Source: [Clostridium] symbiosum (GTDB lineage: Bacteria; Bacillota; Clostridia; Lachnospirales; Lachnospiraceae). From it: 64,000 nt of DNA. The stretch lies in the NCBI GenBank assembly GCA_036419695.1, contig CP143946.1, forward strand, positions 4,210,001 through 4,274,000, in the 5' to 3' direction. Made by a program: the position numbers and the translations under genes. A model generated the notes under the pieces. It had not been told where the DNA came from, did not search any database, and saw nothing but the letters and a program-made list of their open reading frames with translations. Positions 25,260 through 33,997 of the stretch are shown here, one piece after another; the first letter of the stretch is position 1, and every line of letters starts with the position of its first letter.

Positions 25260-26657
25260 TTATTCTTCCTCGGCCAGAGCCGCTTTAATCATGATTGCGC
25301 ATTCGATGCGCTTTTTCTGCATCTCGCATCCGATGTCATAGGCATCTGTGATGGAGCCGTGGAAATTAAAAGAGTTGGCCGCACAGCCGCCGCTGCAGTA
25401 AAATCTGGCGAAACAGTCCCTGCACTTGTCCTTTGCGTAGACATTGCAAAGCTTGAATTCATCACGGATCGCCAAATTCGTCACTCCCTCATCCACATTG
25501 CCGAGCAGGAATTCTTCATTTCCCACAAACTGATGGCACGGATAGAGATCCCCCCATGGCGTCACTGCCAGGTACTCAGTTCCTGAACCGCAGCCGGAAA
25601 GGCGTTTTGCAACACAGGGGCCCTGGTTCAGATCCAGCATAAAGTGGAAAAAGGTAAAGCCCCTTCCCTCTTTCTGGCGTTTAATATATTCTACAGCCAG
25701 TTTATCGTACTCCTCCATAATCTGAGGAAGATCTTCCTCCCGGATGGCATAGTCTTCCTCCGGAGGAGCCACAACCGGCTCTATGGACATCTTTTCAAAT
25801 CCGAGATCTGCAAAATGGAGCACATCCCCGGAGAAGTCCAGGTTATTCCTGGTGAACGTTCCCCTGACAAAGTAGTCGCGCTCCGCCCGTTCTTTCGCGA
25901 ACTTCTGGAACTTCGGTACGATCAGGTCATAGCTTCCCTTTCCGTTCCGGAACGGACGCATCCTGTCGTTGACATCCTTTCTTCCGTCCAGGCTCAGAAC
26001 AACATTGCTCATCTCCCTGTTGCAGAAATCCATGATCTCGTCGTTTAACAGAACGCCGTTTGTGGTCAGGGTAAAACGGAATTTCTTATTGTAAAGTTCC
26101 TCCTGGGAACGGCCGTATTCCACAAGCTGTTTTACAACTTCCCAGTTCATCAGAGGCTCGCCGCCGAAGAAATCCACTTCCAGGTTTCGCCTGGAACCGG
26201 AATTTGCAATCAGGAAATCGAGCGCCTTCTTTCCCACTTCAAAGCTCATCAGCGCCCTGCGGCCGTGGTACTCTCCCTCTTCCGCAAAGCAGTACTTACA
26301 GGCCAGATTACAGTCGTGGGCAATGTGGAGACAAAGCGCTTTTACCACCGTCTGCCTCTTTTTAAAATCCATGACATAGTCTTTATACACATCGGCGGTA
26401 AAAAGCTCTTCCCGGTCAATCAGCTCCTGAATGTCGGAAAACGCTTCCCTTATTTCGTCCGTACTGTATTTTTCCTCCAGAATGCCCGTCACTTCCTCAG
26501 CCACTGCCTGAGGCACCGGCGCAGGTTCGCTCATATCCGCGAGCCTGTCTGAGAGAAGTTTAATTGCATCATAAAGAAGCGGATCCACTGAATGGACAGA
26601 ACCGCTGTTCACGTCTAAAACGATATAAAAACCGTTATTTATATATTGATGAATCAC
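25260..26657 (-). CDS. SCIFF peptide maturase, radical SAM/SPASM
   Basis: 465-residue radical SAM enzyme that should install thioether bridges in the adjacent six-cysteine peptide (ranthipeptide/SCIFF family, Cys to gamma-carbon links). The radical SAM motif C-x3-C-x2-C is HDCNLACKYCFAEEG (~107-121), with the GGEP block VDFFGGEPLMNWE. The C-terminal SPASM domain binds extra clusters: CGSGTEYLAVTPWGDLYPCHQF, then CRDCFARFYCSGGCAANSF. N-terminal ~90 residues resemble the RiPP recognition element region. Genes order scfA-maturase-secDF-tgt-yajC is a known clostridial arrangement. Confidence 0.94.
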   Translation of the reverse strand: MIHQYINNGFYIVLDVNSGSVHSVDPLLYDAIKLLSDRLADMSEPAPVPQAVAEEVTGILEEKYSTDEIREAFSDIQELIDREELFTADVYKDYVMDFKKRQTVVKALCLHIAHDCNLACKYCFAEEGEYHGRRALMSFEVGKKALDFLIANSGSRRNLEVDFFGGEPLMNWEVVKQLVEYGRSQEELYNKKFRFTLTTNGVLLNDEIMDFCNREMSNVVLSLDGRKDVNDRMRPFRNGKGSYDLIVPKFQKFAKERAERDYFVRGTFTRNNLDFSGDVLHFADLGFEKMSIEPVVAPPEEDYAIREEDLPQIMEEYDKLAVEYIKRQKEGRGFTFFHFMLDLNQGPCVAKRLSGCGSGTEYLAVTPWGDLYPCHQFVGNEEFLLGNVDEGVTNLAIRDEFKLCNVYAKDKCRDCFARFYCSGGCAANSFNFHGSITDAYDIGCEMQKKRIECAIMIKAALAEEE

Positions 26658-26685
26658 TCGCTTTTCTCCTTATCCAGACATATGT

Positions 26686-26715
26686 AGGCAGGCAATACTG
26701 GTGTCTTGCCTGCCT
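26686..26715 (-). promoter_or_regulatory. Hairpin between the SCIFF peptide and its maturase
   Basis: AGGCAGGCAA and TTGCCTGCCT around a 10-base loop, with no T-run on the minus strand. Positioned between the two genes, it could act as a stability or processing hairpin that leaves more peptide than enzyme mRNA. Confidence 0.6.
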
Positions 26716-26789
26716 CCCTTGTCAAATCTCTTCTGTTTACCGACGGTGAAAAGTTGACAAAGCAGACTCTTCATCGTTTTCCCAGGAAA

Positions 26790-26936
26790 TTAGCGATTCT
26801 GGTTCTCGCAGCTCTGGTTTCCTACCGTACAGGATGTCTTACATGCAGACTGGCAGGATGTCTGGCATTCGCCGCAGCCGCCCTTCTTCATCGTATTCTT
26901 TAAAGTATTTGTGTTCAATGTTTTAACGTGTTTCAT
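26790..26936 (-). CDS. scfA: SCIFF precursor peptide (six cysteines)
   Basis: A 48-residue peptide, too short for usual gene cut-offs. It begins MKHVKTLNTNTLKNTMKKGG and continues with six Cys at positions 21, 24, 28, 32, 36 and 43, ending in a short Asn/Glu-rich tail. This is the defining pattern of the 'six cysteines in forty-five residues' ribosomal peptide family, substrate of the radical SAM enzyme encoded next. AGGAGG lies ten bases before the ATG. It has its own strong promoter with an embedded palindrome. The mature product's biological role is not known in the family. Confidence 0.95.
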   Translation of the reverse strand: MKHVKTLNTNTLKNTMKKGGCGECQTSCQSACKTSCTVGNQSCENQNR

Positions 26937-26981
26937 TATTCTATATCCTCCTCATTAAAATTACGATATAAATTCTTACAG

Positions 26982-27010
26982 ATTATATCACATGTTACTC
27001 ACATGTGCAA
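26982..27010 (-). promoter_or_regulatory. Sigma-A promoter of the SCIFF operon
   Basis: Minus strand: TTGCAC, 17-base spacer, perfect TATAAT, 46 bases before the scfA ATG. Confidence 0.8.
26989..27007. promoter_or_regulatory. Palindromic operator candidate in the SCIFF promoter
   Basis: CACATGT-TACTC-ACATGTG, a perfect 7-bp inverted repeat, fills the spacer and overlaps the -35 of the scfA promoter, a position where a bound repressor would block transcription. Confidence 0.55.
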
Positions 27011-27142
27011 GCTAAAAGGCCTGATATTGCGTGAGAAATCAGGCAGGTAAAGGAAGCTGAGGAACCAATTCCCACCCTGTCCGCATATCCCGCCCCTCTC
27101 CTGAATATACATGAAGCAGATGAAAATTTACAAGGAGTCAAT

Positions 27143-27502
27143 ATGGGAAAGTCCAGTCTGCGGATTCTTATCCGCACCATTTTTACCACCTACATACTCA
27201 CCGCCGTTTTTCTGCTGATTCTGGCGTTCAGCCTCTATCAGTTTCACTTGAGTGAAAGTCAGGTAAACCTGGGAATCAATGTCATTTACATTGTCGCCTG
27301 CTTTATCGGCGGCGTACTGGCCGGAAAGGCCGCCAAGATGAAACGGTTTCTGTGGGGATTCTTCTCCGGCGCCGTTTATTTCCTGGTGCTTCTGGCCGTG
27401 TCCTTCGTTATTAACAAAAGCATTGGAAGCAATATGAACGAACTGGCTCTCATTTTCGCCATGTGTGCCGGCAGCGGCACCATCGGCGGGATGATCAGCT
27501 GA
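27143..27502 (+). CDS. TIGR04086-family membrane protein
   Basis: 119 residues with four membrane helices: IFTTYILTAVFLLILAFSLY, LGINVIYIVACFIGGVLAGK, FLWGFFSGAVYFLVLLAVSF and LALIFAMCAGSGTIGGMIS. The size and the LGINVIYIVACFIGGVLAGKAAK block fit the TIGR04086 family, which is regularly found beside the SCIFF genes in clostridia. CAAGGAG precedes the ATG. Divergent from scfA. Function unknown. Confidence 0.8.
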   Translation: MGKSSLRILIRTIFTTYILTAVFLLILAFSLYQFHLSESQVNLGINVIYIVACFIGGVLAGKAAKMKRFLWGFFSGAVYFLVLLAVSFVINKSIGSNMNELALIFAMCAGSGTIGGMIS

Positions 27503-27545
27503 CAGCAGCGAAAAGTAAGCTTCGCGAACGATTCATTGCCACTCA

Positions 27546-27595
27546 ACAAAAAGCCCGTATGTTTTCCGCCTTCTCCTGGGCAGTAAACATACGGG
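27546..27595 (-). terminator. Intrinsic terminator of the CNNM/CorC-type gene
   Basis: Minus strand: CCCGTATGTTT pairs with AAACATACGGG, then CTTTTTG. The plus side lacks a T-run, so the TIGR04086 transcript probably relies on the same hairpin less efficiently. Confidence 0.75.
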
Positions 27596-27648
27596 GATTA
27601 TCCTTAATTGAATGCCAATAAAACCCTCGCGAATCACGCTTTTCGTTG

Positions 27649-28968
27649 TTAATGTTTCTCTTCTTTTTTCTCTGCTTCTTCCTTCCGCATCGCCGTTACG
27701 GCCTCCACCGGATTCAGAATATATACATGGATTTTATCGATTCTGTTCTTCTCCACGCTGTCCACTCTCAGGCGGACATTATCTATCACAACATCTTCTC
27801 CCTCCTCGGGAAGGTGATCCAGAAGTCCTATCACCAGGCCGCCGATTGAATCGTAATCCTCCGACTGAAGATTCAGCTCCAGATGGTCATTTAAATCTGC
27901 CAGCTTCATGGAACCTTCCACCACGTATTCCTTCGGGCTGATCTGGATCAGGGAATTCTCCTCATCCTCATCGTACTCATCACGTATCTCCCCGACGATC
28001 TCCTCCAGCATATCTTCAAGCGTAATCAGCCCCGCCGTTGCGCCGTATTCATCCAGGACGATAACAATATTGATCATCGCCTTCCTCATCTCAATCATCA
28101 GCTCCGAAACCTTCTTGAACTCATAGGTATAGAGCGGCTGGCGCAGATAACTCCTCACCGAAAAGTCTTCCCTGTTCTCTGCCAGGAAAATATCCTTGAT
28201 GTTGATAATCCCCAGCACATTGTCCGTTGTCTCTTCATAGACGGGAAACCTGGTGTATTTTTCTTCGCGGAACAGATCAATCAGTTCTTCGTAACTGCTG
28301 TTCACATCCACAAAACTCATGTCGATACGCGGCACCATCACATCTTTTGCTACGGCGTCACCAAAATCAAACACATTATTGATCATCTTTTTCTCTTCCG
28401 ACTCGATTACGCCCTCCTCATGGCTGACCTGCACGATCGTCCTCAGCTCGTCCTCTGTGATGGACTCGCCTCTCTTATTCGGATCGACCCGGAAGATTTT
28501 CAATACAACAAAGGAAAGGTGGTTCACAACATAAATCACCGGTGTCAAAATGATCATAATAAGATATATAATTTTTGCAAAGCGAAGCGCTATATTCTCT
28601 GCTGATAGGGTGGAAATTGTCTTCGGTGTGATCTCACCGAACACAAGAATGAATAAAGTCAGCACACCTGTCGCAAATCCCACCGCCTCATTGCCCCACA
28701 CTCTGGTCGCCAGCAGCGTGGACAGGGAAGAAGCATAAAGGTTTACGATATTATTGCCGATTAGAATCGCACTGAGCATCTTGCCCGGGTTACTGATTAC
28801 TTTCATGACAAACTCAGCCCTGCCGTCACCGGCATCGGCCAGAGTCCTCATCCGAATCTTGTTCACCGTGGTAAGGGCAGTCTCTGACGATGAGAAAAAT
28901 GCAGATAAAGCAAGCAAAACAACTAATATAAGCAACTGTATGGCGTCACTTGAATCCAAAAAGATCAA
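27649..28968 (-). CDS. CNNM/CorC-type membrane protein with CBS pair
   Basis: 439 residues. N-terminal DUF21/CNNM membrane domain (LLILVVLLALSAFFSSSETALTTVNKIRMR, then GNNIVNLYASSLSTLLATRV and GEITPKTISTLSAENIAL), a CBS pair (~205-330: VPRIDMSFVDVNSSYEELIDLFREEKYTRFPVYEE...VLDEYGATAGLITLEDMLEEIVGEI) and a CorC/HlyC C-terminal domain (YVVEGSMKLADLND). The family is linked to Mg2+ or other divalent-ion efflux. The first codon is uncertain: TTG at 28968 touches the AGGAG ribosome site, while the TTG at 28959 is nine bases from it and is the more likely start. Confidence 0.88.
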   Translation of the reverse strand: MIFLDSSDAIQLLILVVLLALSAFFSSSETALTTVNKIRMRTLADAGDGRAEFVMKVISNPGKMLSAILIGNNIVNLYASSLSTLLATRVWGNEAVGFATGVLTLFILVFGEITPKTISTLSAENIALRFAKIIYLIMIILTPVIYVVNHLSFVVLKIFRVDPNKRGESITEDELRTIVQVSHEEGVIESEEKKMINNVFDFGDAVAKDVMVPRIDMSFVDVNSSYEELIDLFREEKYTRFPVYEETTDNVLGIINIKDIFLAENREDFSVRSYLRQPLYTYEFKKVSELMIEMRKAMINIVIVLDEYGATAGLITLEDMLEEIVGEIRDEYDEDEENSLIQISPKEYVVEGSMKLADLNDHLELNLQSEDYDSIGGLVIGLLDHLPEEGEDVVIDNVRLRVDSVEKNRIDKIHVYILNPVEAVTAMRKEEAEKKEEKH

Positions 28969-29048
28969 CTCCTATTTTTAAGTATTTTATAGCTGATTTT
29001 ACATTATTTCACAGTGCCTGTCAAGTTACATCCCAACGAAATCCCGGC

Positions 29049-29077
29049 TTGCTAAAAAACCGCCCTCTGTATATAAT
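29049..29077 (+). promoter_or_regulatory. Sigma-A promoter of coaW
   Basis: TTGCTA, 17-base spacer, perfect TATAAT, about 52 bases before the start codon. Confidence 0.7.
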
Positions 29078-29129
29078 GGTAATAATTCGGATATTGAACG
29101 GATTACTCTCAACACGGAAGGAAAAAATC

Positions 29130-29966
29130 ATGAAAGCAACGATTGGTATCGATATCGGCGGTTCTACGACGAAAATCGCCGGGTTTTCAGAGGATAAGAA
29201 GCTTCTCGGCACGCTCCAGGTCAAGGCCTCGGATCAGATGACGTCCATGTATGGCGCTCTAGGCCGGTTTCTGCGCGAGCAGAGTCTCTCACTGGAGGAT
29301 GTGTCGAAAATCGTACTTACCGGAGTGGGCGCCTCTTTTGTCAATGAAGATATTTATGGGATCCAGACCGTTAAAGCGGTGGAACTGGACGCCATTGCGC
29401 GCGGCGGGCTGGCTCTCGCGGGGCTGGACGCGGCGCTGATCGTCAGTATCGGCACCGGCACCGCCTTTGTAAGGGCGGATCAAAACGAAATCCGTCATAT
29501 CGGCGGCAGCGGAGTGGGCGGAGGAACGCTCTCCGGACTGGCCTCCCATTTTCTCCACGAAAGCGACATCTTTGTTCTGTCCTCCATGGCGGAAAAAGGC
29601 AGCCTGTCAAAGGTGGATCTGATGATGAGCGATATTTTCTGCGGTGACATCGCTTCACTTCCCCCGGAACTGACCGCTGCCAATTTCGGTAAGGTAAAAA
29701 ATGACGCCAGCGACTGTGACGTCGCTGCCGCCCTGTTTAATCTTGTGTATCAGACCGTCGGTGTCCTGGCTATCTTTGCCCTGACCAACGATACACTGAC
29801 CGACATCGTCCTGACCGGCTCTCTCGCCTGTCTGCCGCCGGCCGTAAAGGTATTCGATGTGTTTGAGGAGATGAAGGACCTCTATGGCGTCCACTTCATC
29901 ATCCCGCCGAACGCCGCTTTTGCAACCGCCATCGGCGCGGTTATGCTGAACTTTGATGAAAACTGA
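29130..29966 (+). CDS. coaW: Type II pantothenate kinase
   Basis: First step of coenzyme A synthesis (pantothenate phosphorylation). 278 residues from the ATG at 29130, which follows GGAAGGA; the open frame extends upstream but without a start signal. Actin-like ATPase motifs: GIDIGGSTTKIAGF at the N-terminus, VLTGVGASFV, and SIGTGTAFVRADQ...HIGGSGVGGGTLSGL (~105-135), typical of the eukaryote-like type II enzyme found in staphylococci and some clostridia. This form is usually insensitive to CoA feedback. Single gene with its own promoter and terminator. Confidence 0.9.
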   Translation: MKATIGIDIGGSTTKIAGFSEDKKLLGTLQVKASDQMTSMYGALGRFLREQSLSLEDVSKIVLTGVGASFVNEDIYGIQTVKAVELDAIARGGLALAGLDAALIVSIGTGTAFVRADQNEIRHIGGSGVGGGTLSGLASHFLHESDIFVLSSMAEKGSLSKVDLMMSDIFCGDIASLPPELTAANFGKVKNDASDCDVAAALFNLVYQTVGVLAIFALTNDTLTDIVLTGSLACLPPAVKVFDVFEEMKDLYGVHFIIPPNAAFATAIGAVMLNFDEN

Positions 29967-29980
29967 GACAGCCTAACCAT

Positions 29981-30021
29981 AACAGCAGAGTCCCGGAAAA
30001 ACGGCGCTCTGCTGTTTTTTG
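29981..30021 (+). terminator. Intrinsic terminator of coaW
   Basis: AACAGCAGAG and CTCTGCTGTT around a GC-rich loop, followed by TTTTTTG. Confidence 0.88.
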
Positions 30022-30051
30022 TGTCTCCCGTTTTTTACGCTCTGCGCTCTT

Positions 30052-30552
30052 TTATTCTGCCTTTTCCTTCACCTTTTCCGGTATGTTCTTATGCTCTGTG
30101 CCGGGAAAAAACTCCGACACGGTCAGGAGAAAGGTTCCAAAGAAGATACAGAGGTCGCCGATATTGAATACCACCTTTTTAAGCCATCCAAACTGAAAGC
30201 TGAAATAGTCGACCACATATCCCCGCTTCATCCGGTCAAAAAGATTGCTGAGCGCTCCCGCCGTCACAAAAGTAAAGCCCAGTTTATCAATAAAACGCCC
30301 CTTTCTCGTCAGAAGCCACAGAAAAACGCCTGTCACGGCCGACGTAAATGCGAGAGGGACGTTTTTTACAAGCTCCTTGTTCTGTTTGAGAAGTCCAAAA
30401 CAGAACCCCTCATTGTGATTCCTGTACAGTCTGATCCTTCCGGAAGTTCCCTCTAAATCCCTGGGATAATCCTCCGCTTTCCCAGCTTCTGTTTTACCCT
30501 TTAAAAAAATATCGAGCCCAAACAGTCCGGCCATTAAACCCAGAAAATGCAT
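30052..30552 (-). CDS. Signal peptidase II-like protein
   Basis: 166 residues. Membrane aspartyl peptidase fold: first helix FLGLMAGLFGLDIFL, the YRNHNEGFCFGLL block (usual N-x-G-x-A/F), helix VPLAFTSAVTGVFLWLL, the catalytic Asp block TAGALSNLFDRMKRGYVVDYFSF and VVFNIGDLCIFFGTFLLTV with the second Asp partner. Function would be removal of signal peptides from lipoproteins. The sequence differs from standard LspA in the first loop (long charged insert after residue 17, DIFLKGKTEAGKAEDYPRD), so it may be a second, divergent copy. GGGAGGA precedes the ATG. Confidence 0.75.
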   Translation of the reverse strand: MHFLGLMAGLFGLDIFLKGKTEAGKAEDYPRDLEGTSGRIRLYRNHNEGFCFGLLKQNKELVKNVPLAFTSAVTGVFLWLLTRKGRFIDKLGFTFVTAGALSNLFDRMKRGYVVDYFSFQFGWLKKVVFNIGDLCIFFGTFLLTVSEFFPGTEHKNIPEKVKEKAE

Positions 30553-30718
30553 CTTCGTCCTCCCATTCTTTTCTCTCTGTTTTTTCTTTCACTGCTTCTA
30601 TCGTACCATTTTTTTATATTCCCGTAAAGCTAACCGCAGTAGTTTCTAAAGCATTACATCTAATAATATTTTTCCCGCTCCGGCATATATTAATAAAAAC
30701 AATTTAAGGAAATTTCTC

Positions 30719-32413
30719 ATGCCGTGCACTGAAAATCCTGCATCCGAATCCATTGCCGATTTTATTCAGCGTTTCTATGTATTCTCTCCTCTTTCCATCC
30801 TGGAAGGTGAAGATTTATGTTTTGATTTTGTCAATAACCAGTTTGTTATTATCTACCGTCCGCTCTCTGAAGTGGAACCGATATCCACCGAGAGGATGGG
30901 ATACGACGCGATCCCAAGCCTTTATACCCTGCTGGATTCCACCAATATGGAGAGCGCCGGTATTTTAAAGACCTTTGATCAGCCGCAGCTTGCGTTCAAG
31001 GGGCGCGGAACATTGATTGGCATTATCGATACCGGAATTGATTATCAAAATCCACTTTTCAGAAATCCCGACGGTTCTACAAGAATCGTTGGAATCTGGG
31101 ATCAGTCAATAGAAGGCCCCGGAATTGAGACCGGCGATATTGTAGAAGATATACGCTATGGAACCGCATACACGGAAGAACAGATTAATGAAGCTTTGAG
31201 AAGCGAGAATCCGCTCTCGATCGTCCCCTCGGTAGACACCAACGGCCACGGGACGTTTATGGCGGCCATAGCCGGCGGCAATCAGGTTCCCGCTAAAAAT
31301 TTTACCGGAGCCGCGCCCGAATGCAGATTTGCAATCGTAAAACTGAAACCGGCAAAAAAATATCTCAGAGATTTTTACATGATCACCGAGGATGCCATCG
31401 CTTTTCAGGAAAACGACATTATGCTCGGCATTAAATACCTGAGAATTCTGGCCAGAACTTATCTTCTTCCGCTTACTACGGTCCTGGGGCTTGGAACCAA
31501 CACGGGAAGCCACAGCGGATCCTCCCCTCTGGCGCGTTTCTTAAATGACACCAGCAACAACGTGGGCCAAATCAGCGTTGTGGCAGGAGGCAATGAAACC
31601 GGTCTGGGCCATCACTTTCTCGGCCATATCTCTTCCGAAGAGGAATTTGAGGAGGTGGAGCTGCGAGTAGGCGCCAATGAACCCGGTTTTACCATGGAAC
31701 TGTGGGCCAGAGAATCCGAACTGTATTCCATTTCCTTTATTTCCCCGACCGGGGAACAGATTCCACGGGTTCCGAATACTTCGCCCGTAGAACACCGGCT
31801 CACCTTTCTTCTGGAAGACACGGTCATCTACTTAAGTTACAGCGGGGCGGAAAGCGCAACCGGCAGTCAGCTCATCCTGATGCGTTTTCAGTCTCCCACA
31901 CCGGGTATCTGGAAAATCAGGGTTCACAATGCCCTGGTTATCCAGGGGGAATACCATATCTGGCTCCCGGCCGCAGGTCTTATTTCGAATAACACCTTTT
32001 TCCTGCGCCCCGATCCCAACACGATTATCACCGATCCGGGAAATTCGGCCGTCGTCATCACCGCAGCCGCCTATAACCACCGTAACAACAGCATCTACAT
32101 TCATTCCAGCAGAGGTTATACGCGAAACGGCGCAATTAAACCCGACCTTGCCGCACCGGGAGTAAGCGTCAACGTTCCCGGCAACCTGACGGCAACCGGC
32201 ACCTCCGTCGCAGCGGCCCATATGGCAGGCGCGGCAGCCAACCTTCTTTCATGGGCCATCACGGGCAATAATGATCTCACGATCAACACCACCTCGGCCA
32301 AATCCATGCTGATCCGCGGCGCACGCCGGAATCCCAATTTCATTTACCCGAACAGGGAATGGGGATATGGGATGCTGGATCTCTATAATTCGTTCCTGCA
32401 GTTGAGGCTGTAG
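30719..32413 (+). CDS. Csp-like cytoplasmic subtilase (S8)
   Basis: 564-residue serine protease. Catalytic triad blocks: Asp in GTLIGIIDTGIDYQNPLF (~103), His in VDTNGHGTFMAAIAGG (~177), Ser in GTSVAAAHMAGAAANLL (~500). The insert between His and Ser (jelly-roll-like ~310-420) and absence of a signal peptide match the Csp/Clostridium germination-protease group, as does the N-terminal ~90-residue pro-like domain. Such proteases process cortex hydrolase SleC in some clostridia, but many Lachnospiraceae homologues have no proven target. AAGGAAA precedes the ATG. The 48-base gap to the convergent clpX gene lacks a clear terminator. Confidence 0.85.
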   Translation: MPCTENPASESIADFIQRFYVFSPLSILEGEDLCFDFVNNQFVIIYRPLSEVEPISTERMGYDAIPSLYTLLDSTNMESAGILKTFDQPQLAFKGRGTLIGIIDTGIDYQNPLFRNPDGSTRIVGIWDQSIEGPGIETGDIVEDIRYGTAYTEEQINEALRSENPLSIVPSVDTNGHGTFMAAIAGGNQVPAKNFTGAAPECRFAIVKLKPAKKYLRDFYMITEDAIAFQENDIMLGIKYLRILARTYLLPLTTVLGLGTNTGSHSGSSPLARFLNDTSNNVGQISVVAGGNETGLGHHFLGHISSEEEFEEVELRVGANEPGFTMELWARESELYSISFISPTGEQIPRVPNTSPVEHRLTFLLEDTVIYLSYSGAESATGSQLILMRFQSPTPGIWKIRVHNALVIQGEYHIWLPAAGLISNNTFFLRPDPNTIITDPGNSAVVITAAAYNHRNNSIYIHSSRGYTRNGAIKPDLAAPGVSVNVPGNLTATGTSVAAAHMAGAAANLLSWAITGNNDLTINTTSAKSMLIRGARRNPNFIYPNREWGYGMLDLYNSFLQLRL

Positions 32414-32460
32414 CCGTATTGAAGTTCGCTTTACGGCCGGACTGTCGTGCTGTAAAACCT

Positions 32461-33951
32461 TTATCCTCTCATTTCAATCATAGGCCCGCCGCTCTTTTCC
32501 AGATAGGCCCGCGTTATAACAACCGAGCCGATATTGGAGTCCTTCGGAATCTCATACATGATGTCGAGCATAAATTCCTCGATAATCGCTCTGAGTGCGC
32601 GGGCTCCCGTTTCCTTCTTAAGCGCTTCCTCTGCAATCCACTCCAGCGCCTCATCCTCAAATACAAGCTTCACCTCATCCAGCTCCAGGAGCTTAATATA
32701 CTGCTTAAGGATTGCATTCTTCGGCTCTTTCAGGACCTGGACCATCAGCTCCTTTGTGAGCGCCTGCAGCGTCACCACGATAGGAAGACGGCCGAGGAAC
32801 TCGGGAATCATTCCAAACGCGCGCAGATCTTCCGTCGTCACCTTGGAGAGTATGTTCGGATCCGATTCATATTTATCGCGAAGCTCTCCCATAAATCCCA
32901 TCGTCGTGGATTTTGTCAGACGTTCCTTGATAATCCCTTCCAAATCCGGGAATGCTCCGCCGCAGATAAACAGGATATTGTTCGTATCGACCGTCGTCAT
33001 CGGCGTCAGGGCATTCTTCTGGTTCGAGCCCACCGGTACCTCCACCTGGCTCCCCTCCAGAAGTTTCAGAAGTTCCTGCTGTACCGATTCTCCGCTGACG
33101 TCACGGTTGGTAATATTCTTCTTTTTCGCAATTTTGTCGATCTCATCGATAAAGATAATGCCGTGTTCCGCTTTCTCCACATCGTTGTCCGCCGCCGAGA
33201 GAAGCTTGGAAACCACACTTTCAATATCGTCGCCGATATAGCCTGCCTCCGTAAGTGACGTGGCGTCGGCAATGGCGAGCGGCACATCCAGAAGGCGGGC
33301 CAGCGTCTTTACCAGGTATGTCTTGCCGCTTCCGGTAGGTCCCAGCATCAGGATATTGGACTTCTCAATCAGGACATCCTTTTCTTCCCCATCCTCTTTC
33401 GGTGTGCCGTTCTGCAGAAGAACGCGCTTGTAATGGTTGTAGACGGCCACGGAAATCACTTTTTTTGCCTTCTCCTGGCCTATTACGTACTCGTCAAGGC
33501 GTGATTTAATCACATGGGGAGCCGGAATATCGCGGATGCTGAAATCCGCTTTCTGCTTTTCTTCTTCTTTTTTCTTCTTCACCTTATTCTTTTTGGGAAT
33601 CTCCATATTAAGGCCGTCCATGTTCGGAAGATCGTTGAGGTTCATGTTCATATACGGCATATTCTGCAGCTTGCTGAAGTCAAATCCGCTCTGTGTTACG
33701 GAATCAAATGCTTTCTGCATGCAGTCGTGGCAGAAATTCATCCCGCCCGGCATTGTGATCATGGTTCCCGCCTTGCTCTCCGGCCGGCGGCACACGTAGC
33801 AGATTTTCTCATAATCGTCGTCGCTGTCGGAATGGTTCTCTTTTCCCGGAACCGTCTCCCGGTTTACGCTGTTTTCCACATCCTGCGACGTACCGTTATC
33901 ATGTTCCGTGGACATGCTCTCTTCCAATTTATCTTTTTCTCTGTCTTCCAA
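32461..33951 (-). CDS. clpX: ClpX-like unfoldase with long N-terminal region
   Basis: AAA+ unfoldase that feeds proteins to ClpP. 496 residues against about 410-430 for typical ClpX. Residues 1-48 are an acidic extension; a zinc finger follows (Cys 51, 54, 74, 77), then a Met/Asn-rich linker and a Lys/Glu run (~95-135) before the AAA+ module. Walker A GPTGSGKT (~204-211), pore loop GYIGDD, Walker B IIFIDEIDK and sensor 2 GARALR are intact. An MGF tripeptide replaces the usual IGF ClpP-contact loop. The start is TTG with AGGAGG nine bases upstream. No clpP is adjacent; it may be a second clpX. Confidence 0.85.
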   Translation of the reverse strand: MEDREKDKLEESMSTEHDNGTSQDVENSVNRETVPGKENHSDSDDDYEKICYVCRRPESKAGTMITMPGGMNFCHDCMQKAFDSVTQSGFDFSKLQNMPYMNMNLNDLPNMDGLNMEIPKKNKVKKKKEEEKQKADFSIRDIPAPHVIKSRLDEYVIGQEKAKKVISVAVYNHYKRVLLQNGTPKEDGEEKDVLIEKSNILMLGPTGSGKTYLVKTLARLLDVPLAIADATSLTEAGYIGDDIESVVSKLLSAADNDVEKAEHGIIFIDEIDKIAKKKNITNRDVSGESVQQELLKLLEGSQVEVPVGSNQKNALTPMTTVDTNNILFICGGAFPDLEGIIKERLTKSTTMGFMGELRDKYESDPNILSKVTTEDLRAFGMIPEFLGRLPIVVTLQALTKELMVQVLKEPKNAILKQYIKLLELDEVKLVFEDEALEWIAEEALKKETGARALRAIIEEFMLDIMYEIPKDSNIGSVVITRAYLEKSGGPMIEMRG

Positions 33952-33997
33952 CGTCTGTTTCCTCCTGTCTGTAAATGCATAATTCGTTTCTCTATCT

